64,000 nt of DNA from an uncultured Clostridia bacterium (GCA_934444735.1 CAKSDE010000004.1:124001-188000); one strand, 5' to 3'; counted from the stretch's first letter, positions 50,502-59,308 are shown. Numbers and translations are program-made. The notes: generated by a model not told the origin, from the letters alone.

Positions 50502-51008
50502 CTATTTATTCCGCGTCAGAACAATTCCGACAATTGCGCCCGCAAAGATAAGCGGTGCCAATCTGACAAACAGATATTCAAATACATGGAATATCGCTCC
50601 AAAAACGGCAGTTTCGGGATCGCTGTAATTCCAGCTTAAATATGGACTTTTTAACACTCCCAAAATCACAAAAGTTGCCGTTGTTATCAAGCATATCAAA
50701 ATAAACAGCCACCGGAGCGCTTTTCTTCTTGCGGTCTTTCTCTGTGCAAGCTGTAGGTTTATAATCTCCAATTTTTCGGAAATTACTTTCAAATCATCTG
50801 CTCTCTGTTCTGTGACCGTTTCTCCGATTAAGACATTCACCGGTGTTTCGAGCGCATTCGATACGGATATCAGCATATCGGCATCGGGGACAGATAATCC
50901 TTTCTCCCATTTTGATACTGTCTGGCGCACCACATTTAATTTAACGGCAAGCTCCTCCTGTGAAAGTCCTTTCGATTTCCTGATTGCTTTTATGTTTTCG
51001 CTTAGCAT
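50502..51008 (-). CDS. XRE-type regulator with C-terminal membrane helices
   Basis: About 168 aa. Residues 5-60 are an HTH domain (IRKSKGLSQEELAVKLNVVRQTVSKWEKG); two membrane helices follow at about 100-118 and 145-163. It is a membrane-tethered transcription factor of unknown target. The open frame extends 23 codons further, but ATG 51008 follows AAAGGAGG. Confidence 0.88.
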   Translation of the reverse strand: MLSENIKAIRKSKGLSQEELAVKLNVVRQTVSKWEKGLSVPDADMLISVSNALETPVNVLIGETVTEQRADDLKVISEKLEIINLQLAQRKTARRKALRWLFILICLITTATFVILGVLKSPYLSWNYSDPETAVFGAIFHVFEYLFVRLAPLIFAGAIVGIVLTRNK

Positions 51009-51039
51009 AGGATAACCTCCTTTCTCGGTTGTTATCTCT

Positions 51040-51068
51040 ATTATACGAAAAAACACCCGTTGCCGCAA
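51040..51068 (-). promoter_or_regulatory. Promoter for the membrane XRE regulator
   Basis: Minus strand: TTGCGG (51063-51068), a 17-bp spacer and TATAAT (51040-51045). The -35 box lies inside the terminator hairpin of the upstream gene. Confidence 0.5.
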
Positions 51069-51074
51069 GCAACG
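51047..51074 (-). terminator. Terminator of the SH3-domain gene
   Basis: Minus strand: CGTTGC-TTGCG-GCAACG followed by GGTGTTTTTT. It overlaps the XRE promoter. Confidence 0.65.
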
Positions 51075-51085
51075 CATATTAACAT

Positions 51086-52042
51086 TTAGTTACCGCTCTT
51101 GCTTTTTTCCACTTTCTGCGACTGTACCCAACCCGATTTACCGCTTTGTGAATCCACATTGTACCATGTGGTTGTTTTGCCGTCCGAATCCTCGGTCTTT
51201 TTGGTCTTGTTGGTAAAATACAGCTCTGTTTTGTCGTCTGTTATTTTTTCCACAACCTTTGATGATGAATCAGGCTCTTCAAACATTGAAATAATGTCGT
51301 ATTTGTCCGATTTTATATATGTATCGTATTTTTCATCATTCGACGAATCGGTTGATTTATCCTTTTCGTTTGAGTCGAGCATATCACTTCTCACCCAGCC
51401 CTCCGAATCATCGGACGGAACGCTTACATAATACCATGTATATGTCTTTTGGTCGTCCTCATCGAATAAATCGTGCGATTTCCCCGAATATTCCAATTCT
51501 GTATCCGAGCTGCGAATCTTGGTTACGACCTCCGAGTCGTGTCCGTAATCGCTTCTGATATTGATGTAGTCCTTGTCCGCTCTTTTGTGGAATATCTCTT
51601 TTGAGCTTTTTGAGTCAGTTGAAGTCTTGTCTGTCGGATCGGGGGATTCATTATCGTTGGAAGTTGCTTTTTCCTCCCATACTGCCTCCAAAACAACGTC
51701 TTTATCCGGCATAATAAACACCGCACCGTTTTCAAGTACTCCGTTAGGCACTGATGCAATAACCGAGTTGACATCCTTCCAGCCTAAAAATACACTGTCC
51801 TTTTTGCTGATGTTCCCTGCGCGGACGACAACCTCATCGCCCTTTTCAAATTGCCGTTTCTCGGGAAGTATTCCGATAGATTCTTTTTCCGCCGATGTGT
51901 ATGAAACCGTATGTGCCGAGAATCCGAGAGTGCGGAATCCGTAAGAGATAACGGTAATCACCGCAACGACCAGCAATGTAACCAAAACCGTAAAGAGCGT
52001 CTGAAAAAAAGTATTGCGTTTTTGTTTGTTTTTTTTACTCAT
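51086..52042 (-). CDS. Membrane-anchored SH3-domain protein with an InlB-type repeat
   Basis: About 318 aa. One N-terminal membrane helix (about residues 13-38). An outside beta domain follows (about 50-125) resembling a Listeria-Bacteroides/InlB B-repeat, with VFLGWKDVNSVI and VLEAVW. A charged linker comes next, then two bacterial SH3 domains (about 150-225 and 235-310), each ending in TWYYVSVPSDDSEGWVRS / TWYNVDSQSGKSGWVQS. SH3_3 domains usually bind peptidoglycan. The start is uncertain: MSKKNKQ (52042) is chosen by topology; the frame is open to 52117. Confidence 0.78.
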   Translation of the reverse strand: MSKKNKQKRNTFFQTLFTVLVTLLVVAVITVISYGFRTLGFSAHTVSYTSAEKESIGILPEKRQFEKGDEVVVRAGNISKKDSVFLGWKDVNSVIASVPNGVLENGAVFIMPDKDVVLEAVWEEKATSNDNESPDPTDKTSTDSKSSKEIFHKRADKDYINIRSDYGHDSEVVTKIRSSDTELEYSGKSHDLFDEDDQKTYTWYYVSVPSDDSEGWVRSDMLDSNEKDKSTDSSNDEKYDTYIKSDKYDIISMFEEPDSSSKVVEKITDDKTELYFTNKTKKTEDSDGKTTTWYNVDSQSGKSGWVQSQKVEKSKSGN

Positions 52043-52243
52043 AATAAAATACCGTAGCCTTTCTGTGCGTAGTCTTTTGCGCATTTTAAGCGACCTGATC
52101 TTTTCTAAATTATACAATATTTTATCGAAAAAGTCAATATCCTGTTATCTTTTCTTGTTTTTTGCAATTTCAAAAAAATTTATCCCTTAATGTATAAAAT
52201 CCCAAAATATGCGGAAAATAACTGTGAAAGGAAGTGTTTAACC

Positions 52244-52357
52244 ATGGAAAAAAACAATCAGAAGAATCAACAGCAGAAAAATCAGCAGAACCAACAAAAT
52301 CAACAGAATCAGCAGAATCAACAAAAGAAAAACAAGCAGCAGGAACAGCACAACTGA
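52244..52357 (+). CDS. Q/N-rich 37-residue micro-protein
   Basis: ATG with GAAAGGAAG upstream, 37 codons, then a clean terminator at 52370. About two thirds of the residues are Gln or Asn, arranged as repeated NQQ triplets with a few lysines. There is no hydrophobic segment and no gamma-SASP cleavage site (GTEF-like). I do not recognise a family. A simple-sequence CAGAAT/CAACAG DNA repeat could produce this by chance, but the ribosome site plus terminator argue for a gene. Confidence 0.6.
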   Translation: MEKNNQKNQQQKNQQNQQNQQNQQNQQKKNKQQEQHN

Positions 52358-52369
52358 TTACACACAAAA

Positions 52370-52396
52370 AATACAGCAGGTTTTACCTGCTGTATT
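52370..52396 (+). terminator. Terminator of the Q/N-rich micro-gene
   Basis: AATACAGCAGG (52370-52380) pairs with CCTGCTGTATT (52386-52396), then TTAC. The stem is perfect; the T tract is short. Confidence 0.75.
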
Positions 52397-52418
52397 TTAC
52401 ATATTTCGGCAAAAAATA

Positions 52419-52447
52419 TTGACACAAGCTTTATTATATGATATAAT
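52419..52447 (+). promoter_or_regulatory. Promoter for thiT
   Basis: TTGACA (52419-52424), a 17-bp spacer and TATAAT (52442-52447). Confidence 0.82.
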
Positions 52448-52464
52448 TGAATCAAACTTAATAT

Positions 52465-52593
52465 AGGGGAGCTGTATAGGCGGCTGAGAGGAAACTGTTT
52501 GTTTCGACCCTTTAAACCTGATTTGGATAATGCCAACGTAGGGATATTTTTTGCGGCTTTTTCGGTATGTCTTTTCGGGCATACCGTTTTTTT
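52465..52593 (+). promoter_or_regulatory. TPP riboswitch with transcription terminator
   Basis: The THI element conserved blocks are present in order: GGGGAGC, GGCTGAGAGG, GACCCTTTAAACCTGATT, GGATAATGCCAACGTAGGGA (52465-52545). The expression platform is a terminator, CGGTATG...CATACCG plus seven T (52563-52593). Thiamine pyrophosphate binding should end transcription before thiT. Confidence 0.96.
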
Positions 52594-52635
52594 CTTATAT
52601 TAAGTTAAAAAAATTTCAAAAAGGAGAGAAAAACA

Positions 52636-53265
52636 ATGAAAACAAAAAAACTCATCATATCAGCGCTCTTTATCGCCATTGCGACGGTACTCTCGCTGAT
52701 AAAACTCTTTGCGCTTCCGTTCGGAGGTTCGGTCACACTCGTATCCATGATGCCGATTATCCTTTTGGCATATATGTTCGGCACAAAATGGGGACTTTTA
52801 TGCGGATTCATCTACAGCTTGCTGCAAATGCTTACAGGCATGGACGTTGTAAGTGCGCTGTTTTTGCCGGGCGATTCACAGATGCTCGTATGGCAGGCAA
52901 TATCGGTTTGCCTTATCGATTATGTTTTAGCCTATACAATGCTCGGATTCGGCGGAATATTTAAAGGTAAATTTAAAAATGAGGCAGCCTCCATTGCTTT
53001 GGGGACACTCGTTGCAATGCTGCTTACATATCTCATGCACATCATCTCAGGATTCATCTTTTACGGCGCATGGGCGGAATGGTTCTTCACCCAGGAGGGA
53101 TTCTATTCATTCGGTAAGACGATCATGGAAAATTGCAGCGGTGCAGGTCTGTCGCTCGTTTATTCGTTGATTTACAACGGACTTTACATGATCCCCGAAA
53201 CAATCATAACGGTTATCGTTACACCGATTGTTTATAAGGCCGTTAAAAAAGCGGCAAAAATATAA
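52636..53265 (+). CDS. thiT: ECF thiamine transporter S component ThiT
   Basis: 209 aa with six membrane helices. ALFIAIATVLSLIKLFALPFGGSVTLVSMMPI is the ThiT/YuaJ hallmark, and GIIHMISGFIFYGAWAEW-like HIISGFIFYGAWAEW contains the thiamine-binding aromatics. It lies under a TPP riboswitch, which confirms the substrate. It depends on an ECF module elsewhere. AAAGGAGAG precedes the ATG. A repeat element follows the stop by 24 nt. Confidence 0.96.
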   Translation: MKTKKLIISALFIAIATVLSLIKLFALPFGGSVTLVSMMPIILLAYMFGTKWGLLCGFIYSLLQMLTGMDVVSALFLPGDSQMLVWQAISVCLIDYVLAYTMLGFGGIFKGKFKNEAASIALGTLVAMLLTYLMHIISGFIFYGAWAEWFFTQEGFYSFGKTIMENCSGAGLSLVYSLIYNGLYMIPETIITVIVTPIVYKAVKKAAKI

Positions 53266-53289
53266 AGTAATTGTGTGCTGTTAAAAAAG

Positions 53290-53580
53290 GATGTTAAAAA
53301 ACTCCGGAACGCAAGAAAAGAAGTAAAGTACACGTATTATGGAAAAATATAATTGTTGCGATTTAGTTTTATTGCGGTAGAAAAATCAAAAAAATGATTT
53401 TTCTTGTGATTTTTTTCTTTTCTTGCTATCAACAAACTGAGCCACTCGGCGTACCCGTGTACGCCGTCGGGTAACCCAAAACTAAAGTTTTGGCTCAGTT
53501 TGTTAATTCCAAAGCTTTTTTCCTATCCCCTCAAAAAAGCAAAGGCTGTAAAAAAATCGATTGATTTTTTTACAGCCCCT
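53290..53580 (+). repeat. 3'-UTR structured repeat, subfamily 1 (after thiT)
   Basis: Entry motif GATGTTAAAAAACTCCGGAA at 53290; P1 arms CAAGAAAAG (53312-53320)/CTTTTCTTG (53417-53425). P2 arms CAAACTGAGCC (53433-53443)/GGCTCAGTTTG (53492-53502) enclose GTACCCGTGTACGCCGTC. A T run with CCTATCCCC and the ggctgt terminator follow. It fills the 320-bp gap between thiT and dapL. Confidence 0.88.
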
Positions 53581-53585
53581 TTTAT
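53541..53585 (+). terminator. Terminator between thiT and dapL
   Basis: AGGCTGTAAAAAAATCGATT pairs with its mirror ending TTTACAGCC, then CCTTTTAT; recurrent family. Confidence 0.85.
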
Positions 53586-54764
53586 TTACATTATCGATTT
53601 TAATCTGTCCATTGCCTCTTTTGTATTTTCATGAGTGGAGAAAGCGGTCAGACGGAAATAATTTTTGCCGTTTTCGCCGAATCCTGCACCGGGAGTGCCG
53701 ACCACGTTAATTTCATTTAAAAGGAAATCGAAAAACTCCCACGACTCCATTCCTTTCGGGCATTTGAGCCATATATAAGGCGAATTTTTGCCGCCGAAAT
53801 ATTTTATCCCGCACTCGTCCAGCGCGTCCGTTATTATCTTCGCATTCTCGCGGTAATAGTCGATATTTTCGCGTATTTCTTTCAATCCCTCATCGCTGAA
53901 TACCGCCTCTGCGCCGCGCTGTACTATATACGATACACCGTTGAACTTTGTTGTCTGCCGTCTTAGCCAAAGTGCGTTAATCTCGGCACCGCCGCGTACC
54001 AGCTCATGCGATATAACGGTATATCCGCATCTTGTACCGGTAAATCCGGCGGTTTTTGAAAGCGAGCAAAACTCTATAGCACACTTTTTTGCACCCTCAA
54101 TTTCAAATATGCTGCGAACCAAGCCGTCCTCGGCAACAAATGCCTCATATGCCGCATCATACAGGATAACCGCGTCGTTTTTAAGCGCATAATCTACCCA
54201 AGATTTGAGCTGTGTTCGGTTATATGCCGCCCCGGTCGGATTATTCGGCGAGCAGAGATAGATAATATCGGCTTTTACCGAATCATCGGGCATCGGCAGG
54301 AAGCCGTTTTCCTCGCACGCGTTCATGTATATAACCTTTCTTGCGTCCATGACGTTCGTGTCCACATAAACCGGGTAGACAGGATCGGGGATAAGTACAG
54401 TGTTATCCTGTGCGAATAAATCGAGAATGTTTCCGACATCGCTTTTTGCGCCGTCCGAGATAAATATTTCGTCTGCCGAAAGTTCAATTCCGTTTTTGGC
54501 ATAATACCCCAAAACAGCGTTGCGCAAAAAAGCGTACCCCTGCTCATCGCCGTAGCCGCGGAATGTCTCGGCTTTTCCCATCTCCGAAACCGCCTTATTC
54601 ATCGCATCAATTACCGCAGGCACAAGCGGACGTGTAACATCGCCGATCCCCATTTTGATTATTTTTGCCTCCGGGTGTGTATCTGAATAGTTCTTTACTC
54701 TTTTTGCAATCTCCGAAAAAAGATAGTTCTTTTTTAATTTCCCGTAATTTTCATTTATTTTCAT
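53586..54764 (-). CDS. dapL: LL-diaminopimelate aminotransferase
   Basis: 392-aa PLP enzyme converting tetrahydrodipicolinate directly to LL-diaminopimelate, bypassing the acyl branches. KINENYGKLKKNYLFSEIA at the start is typical of DapL. LCSPNNPTGAAYN, YDAAYEAF and the PLP lysine in SLSKTAGFTGTRCGY are present. Last gene of the dap operon, 45 nt after dapF. It means the cell does not need dapD/dapC/dapE. Confidence 0.96.
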   Translation of the reverse strand: MKINENYGKLKKNYLFSEIAKRVKNYSDTHPEAKIIKMGIGDVTRPLVPAVIDAMNKAVSEMGKAETFRGYGDEQGYAFLRNAVLGYYAKNGIELSADEIFISDGAKSDVGNILDLFAQDNTVLIPDPVYPVYVDTNVMDARKVIYMNACEENGFLPMPDDSVKADIIYLCSPNNPTGAAYNRTQLKSWVDYALKNDAVILYDAAYEAFVAEDGLVRSIFEIEGAKKCAIEFCSLSKTAGFTGTRCGYTVISHELVRGGAEINALWLRRQTTKFNGVSYIVQRGAEAVFSDEGLKEIRENIDYYRENAKIITDALDECGIKYFGGKNSPYIWLKCPKGMESWEFFDFLLNEINVVGTPGAGFGENGKNYFRLTAFSTHENTKEAMDRLKSIM

Positions 54765-54809
54765 AATCTGTTTCCAACTTTCCGTTTTTAATTTAACAAA
54801 ATGCGCTGT

Positions 54810-55637
54810 TTAAAATTCCCCGTCGAATACAAAATCAGCGCCGCCCTCCATAATAACCTTTTCCGGCTCATATTTGATGCGCAGATCACCGCCGAGCAGA
54901 TGCACCGTTATAAACTCACTCTCGGGCGAAATCCCATTTGCAACCGCAGCCGAAACCACCGCACAGGCTCCCGTTCCGCACGCCATAGTCTCGCCGCTTC
55001 CGCGCTCCCATACACGCATTGAAAGCTCTCTTTCGTTTATCACTTCTACGAACTCTGTATTAACTCTGTCGGGAAACATCTTATCATTTTCGTAAAGCGG
55101 TCCGATTTTCTCCAAATCCAGATTTTCTATATTATCGGTAAATATCACGCAATGCGGATTTCCCATAGAAACGCAGGTTATCGTATCCTCACCATCCGCA
55201 ATCTTTACTTTTTTGCCGATTACCGTATCGGTATCCGATATAACCGGGATCTTTTCAGCCGCAAATTCAGCCTTTCCCATATCCACCGTCACCGTCTTAA
55301 CTTTGCCCTTTAATATATTTAAGTGCAGCTTTTTTATACCGCTTAAGGTTTCCAGCGTTATATCTTCTTTTTTGGTAAGTCCGCGCTCATAAACGTATTT
55401 ACCGATGCAGCGCGTCGCATTGCCGCACATCTTACCTTCGCTCCCGTCGGCGTTAAACATACGCATACGAAAGTCGGCTTTTTCGGATGGTAAAATCAGG
55501 ACAATCCCGTCACCGCCGACTCCTTTATGCCGATCGGACAGTCTGACCGAGAGCTTTTCGGGATTTTCTATCTCTTGCGAAAATCCGTTGAAATATATAT
55601 AATCGTTTCCCAATCCGTGCATCTTTGTGAATTTCAT
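54810..55637 (-). CDS. dapF: Diaminopimelate epimerase
   Basis: 275 aa; converts LL- to meso-diaminopimelate for lysine and peptidoglycan. Both catalytic cysteines are present in KMCGNATRC near residue 72 and ETMACGTGAC near residue 216. KMHGLGNDYIYF is at the N terminus. GAAAGGAC precedes the ATG. It follows lysA after a 366-bp repeat-containing gap. Confidence 0.97.
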   Translation of the reverse strand: MKFTKMHGLGNDYIYFNGFSQEIENPEKLSVRLSDRHKGVGGDGIVLILPSEKADFRMRMFNADGSEGKMCGNATRCIGKYVYERGLTKKEDITLETLSGIKKLHLNILKGKVKTVTVDMGKAEFAAEKIPVISDTDTVIGKKVKIADGEDTITCVSMGNPHCVIFTDNIENLDLEKIGPLYENDKMFPDRVNTEFVEVINERELSMRVWERGSGETMACGTGACAVVSAAVANGISPESEFITVHLLGGDLRIKYEPEKVIMEGGADFVFDGEF

Positions 55638-55713
55638 TTTCCATGTCCTTTCTAAATATATATTTTTAGGTAGAAATCAAGGATTAGCACCCCCGATACC
55701 ATTATAAGAATGG

Positions 55714-56001
55714 CGACTATAAAAAAATCAATTGATTTTTTTATAGCTTTTACTTTTTGTGAGGGGATAGGAAAAAAGCTTTGGAATTAACAAACTGAGC
55801 CAAAGCTTTAGCTTTGGGTTACCCGACGGCGTACACGGGTACGCCAAGCGGCTCAGTTTGTTGATAGCAAGAAAAGGAAAAATCGTACGAAAAATCATAT
55901 TTTTTTAATTTTTCTACCTTAATAAAACTAAATCGTAACAATTATGTTTTCTAGTGTGCGTGTTTTACTTCTTTTCTTGCGTTCCGGAGTTTTTTAACAT
56001 C
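55714..56001 (-). repeat. 3'-UTR structured repeat, subfamily 1 (inside the dap operon, after lysA)
   Basis: On the minus strand: entry motif 3 nt after the lysA stop; P1 arms CAAGAAAAG (as CTTTTCTTG, 55971-55979)/CTTTTCTTG (as CAAGAAAAG, 55868-55876). P2 arms are at 55791-55801 and 55850-55860. The perfect palindrome CTATAAAAAAATCAATTGAT... spans 55717-55746. It separates lysA from dapF. Confidence 0.88.
55717..55746 (-). terminator. Palindromic hairpin between lysA and dapF
   Basis: A 30-bp perfect palindrome with a CAATTG centre, the recurrent terminator core. The outer G/C pairs are few and there is little T after the stem (on the minus strand), so it may only attenuate dapF-dapL. Confidence 0.55.
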
Positions 56002-56003
56002 CC

Positions 56004-57314
56004 CTATATATCGTTTTTTACTATATCTTCAAAACTCTCTCTTTTTACGGCGATATAGCTGTCTTTGCCGTTTACCATAACAATCGGCAGCCGCGGTACT
56101 CTGTTGTAGTTTGATGCCATAGAATAGTTATATGCACCTGTTGAAAGAACGGCAACAATATCGCCGCGGCAAACACTTTCGGGCAATCTCACGTTTTCTT
56201 GTATAATATCGCCGCTTTCGCAGCACCGCCCCACTACCGAGCATTCAAAATCACATTTTTCACCCATCTTATTCGCCGCAAAAACCGTATATGCCGACTT
56301 ATAGAGAGCATATCTCGGATTATCGGTCATACCTCCGTCTACCGAAACATAGTTTTTATACCCCTCAATCCGCTTTACCGAGCCGACTTTATAAAGAGTG
56401 AGTCCGGCATCGGCAACGATGCTTCTGCCGGGTTCCATTCTTATTATCGGGTAATCCACACCCAGCCTTTCTGCCATCTCTTTTGTCTTTTCCGAAACAA
56501 GCTTTATATTTTCGGCTATATCAATTATCGGATCATTTTCGGTGTAGCGCACACCGTAGCCGCCGCCGAGGTTTAGTTCCTTTGCGGTATATCCGTATTT
56601 GTTCTTCATGTCCGCTATAAATTTAAACATAATTTCAGCGGCGGCAAGATATACCTCGGAATCGAACACCTGTGAGCCTACGTGACAGTGGAAACCAACA
56701 AGCTCAATATTTTCTTTTCCGAGTGCATATCGGCAGATCTTTTCCGCCGCACCCGTTTCTATCGCCGAGCCGAATTTTGAATCAACCTTTCCTGTCGCTA
56801 CCGCCTCATATGTGTGAGGATCGATTCCCGGGGTGAGCCTTAAGAGTATTTTTTGGCAAATGCCATGCTTTTTTGCGAAAAAGTCAATCGCGTCAACCTC
56901 CTCGAAGTTATCGGCAACAAAATATCCCACTCCGTTTTCTATCGCAAATTCCACATCTTCATCAGTCTTATTGTTGCTGTGAAAATATGCCATAGAAAGC
57001 GGAAAACCCGCACATTTTGCGGTATAAATCTCGCCCGACGAAACAACGTCGATTCCCATGCCTTCTTCTTTTGCAATCCTGTAAATTTGCTTAAATGACG
57101 CAGCCTTGCTCGCAAAAAGCGGCAGAGATTTCTCCCCGAAATATTTCTTCATCGCGCCGATATATGTGCGCATATTCGCCCTTATCCGCTCCTCGTCCAT
57201 AACATAGAGCGCCGTAGAATACTTTTTTGTCAGCTCAACCGTATCAAATCTGCCGAAGGTCAGATGCCCCTGCTCATTTATACCAAGATTTTCGCATATC
57301 ATTTGTACCGTCAC
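56004..57314 (-). CDS. lysA: Diaminopimelate decarboxylase
   Basis: 436-aa PLP enzyme making lysine from meso-diaminopimelate. The PLP lysine is in LFASKAASFKQI near residue 67; GFHCHVGSQV, LNLGGGYGVRY and EPGRSIVADAG follow, and GRCCESGD supplies the active-site cysteine. It starts 1 nt before the dapB stop region, so the two are tightly coupled. The stop is followed by the repeat entry motif. Confidence 0.97.
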   Translation of the reverse strand: MTVQMICENLGINEQGHLTFGRFDTVELTKKYSTALYVMDEERIRANMRTYIGAMKKYFGEKSLPLFASKAASFKQIYRIAKEEGMGIDVVSSGEIYTAKCAGFPLSMAYFHSNNKTDEDVEFAIENGVGYFVADNFEEVDAIDFFAKKHGICQKILLRLTPGIDPHTYEAVATGKVDSKFGSAIETGAAEKICRYALGKENIELVGFHCHVGSQVFDSEVYLAAAEIMFKFIADMKNKYGYTAKELNLGGGYGVRYTENDPIIDIAENIKLVSEKTKEMAERLGVDYPIIRMEPGRSIVADAGLTLYKVGSVKRIEGYKNYVSVDGGMTDNPRYALYKSAYTVFAANKMGEKCDFECSVVGRCCESGDIIQENVRLPESVCRGDIVAVLSTGAYNYSMASNYNRVPRLPIVMVNGKDSYIAVKRESFEDIVKNDI

Positions 57315-57315
57315 C

Positions 57316-58056
57316 TCATCTTATCATATCGTTCATATCATACAAGCCGTTTTCTTTATCCGCGATAAACTTTGCCGCACTGATTGCACCCTCTGCAAAA
57401 AGCGATCTTTCGTGCGCCTCATGCTTTAACGTTATCGTCTGCGAATCGGTTCCTACTATCACGCAGTGCTCACCGACAATATTTCCGACGCGCACCGAAT
57501 GTATTCCTATCTCGTCCTTTGCTCTGCCGTCTTTTCCGTTTCTTCCCATAACGCATCTCAAGCCGTTTCTGACCGATTTTATAGCGTTTGCTATGAGTAT
57601 CGCGGTTCCGCTCGGCGAATCCAGCTTTCTGTTATGGTGCGTTTCGACAATTTCAATATCCGCATCGGGAAAGGTTTTTACCGTAATCTTCGCCAGCTCG
57701 CATAAAAGCGCCACTCCCACCGACATATTCATCGAAAAGAACACAGGTATATGCTTTGATGCGTCCCTTATCATTTCAAGCTCCTCTTCGGTATGCCCCG
57801 TTGTTGCAATCACAACCGGCTTTTTGTTTTTTACGCAGAATATCAGCAGAGCCTCAACCGCGCTGTGATGCGAAAAATCTATAACGCAATCAATATCTTC
57901 TTCTATATTGTCAAAATTTTTGTAGCAGTGAACACCGTCAAAATTTCCGCCGACATCTACTCCGGCTGTCAATTCAACATCATTTTTATCCGAGAGCGCA
58001 AGCTTTGCAACCTCGCCGCCCATTCTTCCGGCTATTCCGTTTATTAAAATCTTCAT
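57316..58056 (-). CDS. dapB: 4-hydroxy-tetrahydrodipicolinate reductase
   Basis: 246 aa. NGIAGRMGGEV binds NAD(P)H near residue 8-18; DFSHHSAVEA, ATTGHTEEE and ETHHNRKLDSPSGTA (catalytic His/Lys region) are typical. Second gene of the dap operon, 20 nt after dapA. Confidence 0.97.
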   Translation of the reverse strand: MKILINGIAGRMGGEVAKLALSDKNDVELTAGVDVGGNFDGVHCYKNFDNIEEDIDCVIDFSHHSAVEALLIFCVKNKKPVVIATTGHTEEELEMIRDASKHIPVFFSMNMSVGVALLCELAKITVKTFPDADIEIVETHHNRKLDSPSGTAILIANAIKSVRNGLRCVMGRNGKDGRAKDEIGIHSVRVGNIVGEHCVIVGTDSQTITLKHEAHERSLFAEGAISAAKFIADKENGLYDMNDMIR

Positions 58057-58076
58057 CTTTATCTCTCCATTTGGTT

Positions 58077-58967
58077 TTAAATTTCAATACCTGCCGCTCT
58101 CATCAATGCAAAAAGCGTATCAGCATGAGCGTCCTCGATTTGGGTAAGCGGCAGACGCAGCGCATTTTCGCCATACCCCATCTTCGCTGTCGCCGCCTTT
58201 ACCGGTATCGGATTGACCTCCGCAAAAAGCGCGTTTATAAGATCAAGATACTTAAGCTGCAAAAAGAGGCTTGTTTTAACATCACCCGACAAATAGCTCT
58301 TGCAGATCTGTGATGTTTCCTTCGGTAAAATATTCGACAAAACCGAAATTACACCTTTTCCTCCCAAAGACATTACCGGCACAATCTGATCGTCATTTCC
58401 CGAGTAAATATCAAGCTTGCCTTGAGTCAGCGCCGCAATTTCGGCAATCTGCGAGATATTGCCGCTCGCCTCTTTTATCGCAGCAATGTTCGGGTGTTCT
58501 GCCAGTACAGCGCAGGTCTTTGGCTGAATATTGCAGCCGGTTCTCGACGGTACGTTATACAGAATTACGGGCTTTGTGCTTATATCGGCAACCTCCGTAA
58601 ATGACTTTATAAGCCCGTTCTGGGTGGCTTTGTTGTAGTACGGTGTAACCACAAGCATAGCGTCCGCCCCGATGTCACATGAGAATTTTGTGAGTTCCTT
58701 TGCATATGCAATGTCATTCGAGCCTGTTCCCGCGATTACCGGCACTCTTTTTGCCGCCGTCTTTACCGCAAATTCGACTACGCTTTTGTGTTCTTCATCG
58801 CTTAATGTTGAACCCTCTCCCGTTGTACCGGCGGCGACAATCGCGTCTATCCCCTCTGCGATCTGCCATTCTATGAGCCGTCCGAAGCTTTCAAAATCAA
58901 TGCTCCCGTCCGCTCTCATAGGTGTTACAATTGCCGTTGCCGCGCCTTCAAATACCGTCTTTTTCAT
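58077..58967 (-). CDS. dapA: 4-hydroxy-tetrahydrodipicolinate synthase
   Basis: 296-aa TIM-barrel aldolase condensing pyruvate with aspartate semialdehyde. AAGTTGEGSTLSDEEH near residue 42; YNVPSRTGCNI with the catalytic tyrosine near 136; the Schiff-base lysine is in AIKEASGNI near 164. First gene of the operon, behind a lysine riboswitch. Confidence 0.97.
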   Translation of the reverse strand: MKKTVFEGAATAIVTPMRADGSIDFESFGRLIEWQIAEGIDAIVAAGTTGEGSTLSDEEHKSVVEFAVKTAAKRVPVIAGTGSNDIAYAKELTKFSCDIGADAMLVVTPYYNKATQNGLIKSFTEVADISTKPVILYNVPSRTGCNIQPKTCAVLAEHPNIAAIKEASGNISQIAEIAALTQGKLDIYSGNDDQIVPVMSLGGKGVISVLSNILPKETSQICKSYLSGDVKTSLFLQLKYLDLINALFAEVNPIPVKAATAKMGYGENALRLPLTQIEDAHADTLFALMRAAGIEI

Positions 58968-59041
58968 TTTAAATCTCTCCTTTTTTAATTATCCAATATG
59001 TTTTTTGGCGGAGAAGAGGTTTTGCCGAAAATTTTAAGGAC

Positions 59042-59275
59042 AAAAAAATGACAGCCTTAAAAAATCCGGCTATCATTTGAAATATACATATATTATACGT
59101 CAATCAAGTGATAGCTCTCCGCATTTTTGCGACAGCAGCAGAAATTTTATTTTCTGTCTGCCAGATCGGTATTTTGCCACATACCGTCTTCGGCACCTAT
59201 CCCTTTCACACGGCTCTGCTTCGGCAAAGCATATGAGTTCGTGCTACTGATGATACAGTGCGCCTCTATCTTTAG
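59042..59275 (-). promoter_or_regulatory. Lysine riboswitch with terminator
   Basis: Minus strand from 59275: AAGATAGAGGCGC opens the aptamer, then CAGTAGCACG, GCCGAAGCAGAGCCG, AAAGGGATAGGTGCCGAAG, GTATGTGGCA and the closing GGAGAGCTATCA (about 59109). These match the L-box blocks of Bacillus lysC. The terminator AAATGATAGCC...GGCTGTCATTTTTTT lies at 59042-59078. Lysine should stop transcription before dapA. Confidence 0.95.
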
Positions 59276-59279
59276 ACTC

Positions 59280-59308
59280 ATTATAATATAATTTATATTC
59301 CCTGTCAA
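59280..59308 (-). promoter_or_regulatory. Promoter of the lysine operon
   Basis: Minus strand: TTGACA (59303-59308), a 17-bp spacer and TATAAT (59280-59285), with the riboswitch beginning about 5-10 nt later. Confidence 0.88.

Noticed and set aside
52244..52357. Calling the Q/N-rich peptide a gamma-type spore protein
   Set aside because: Composition alone fits; the GPR protease site and usual length are missing.
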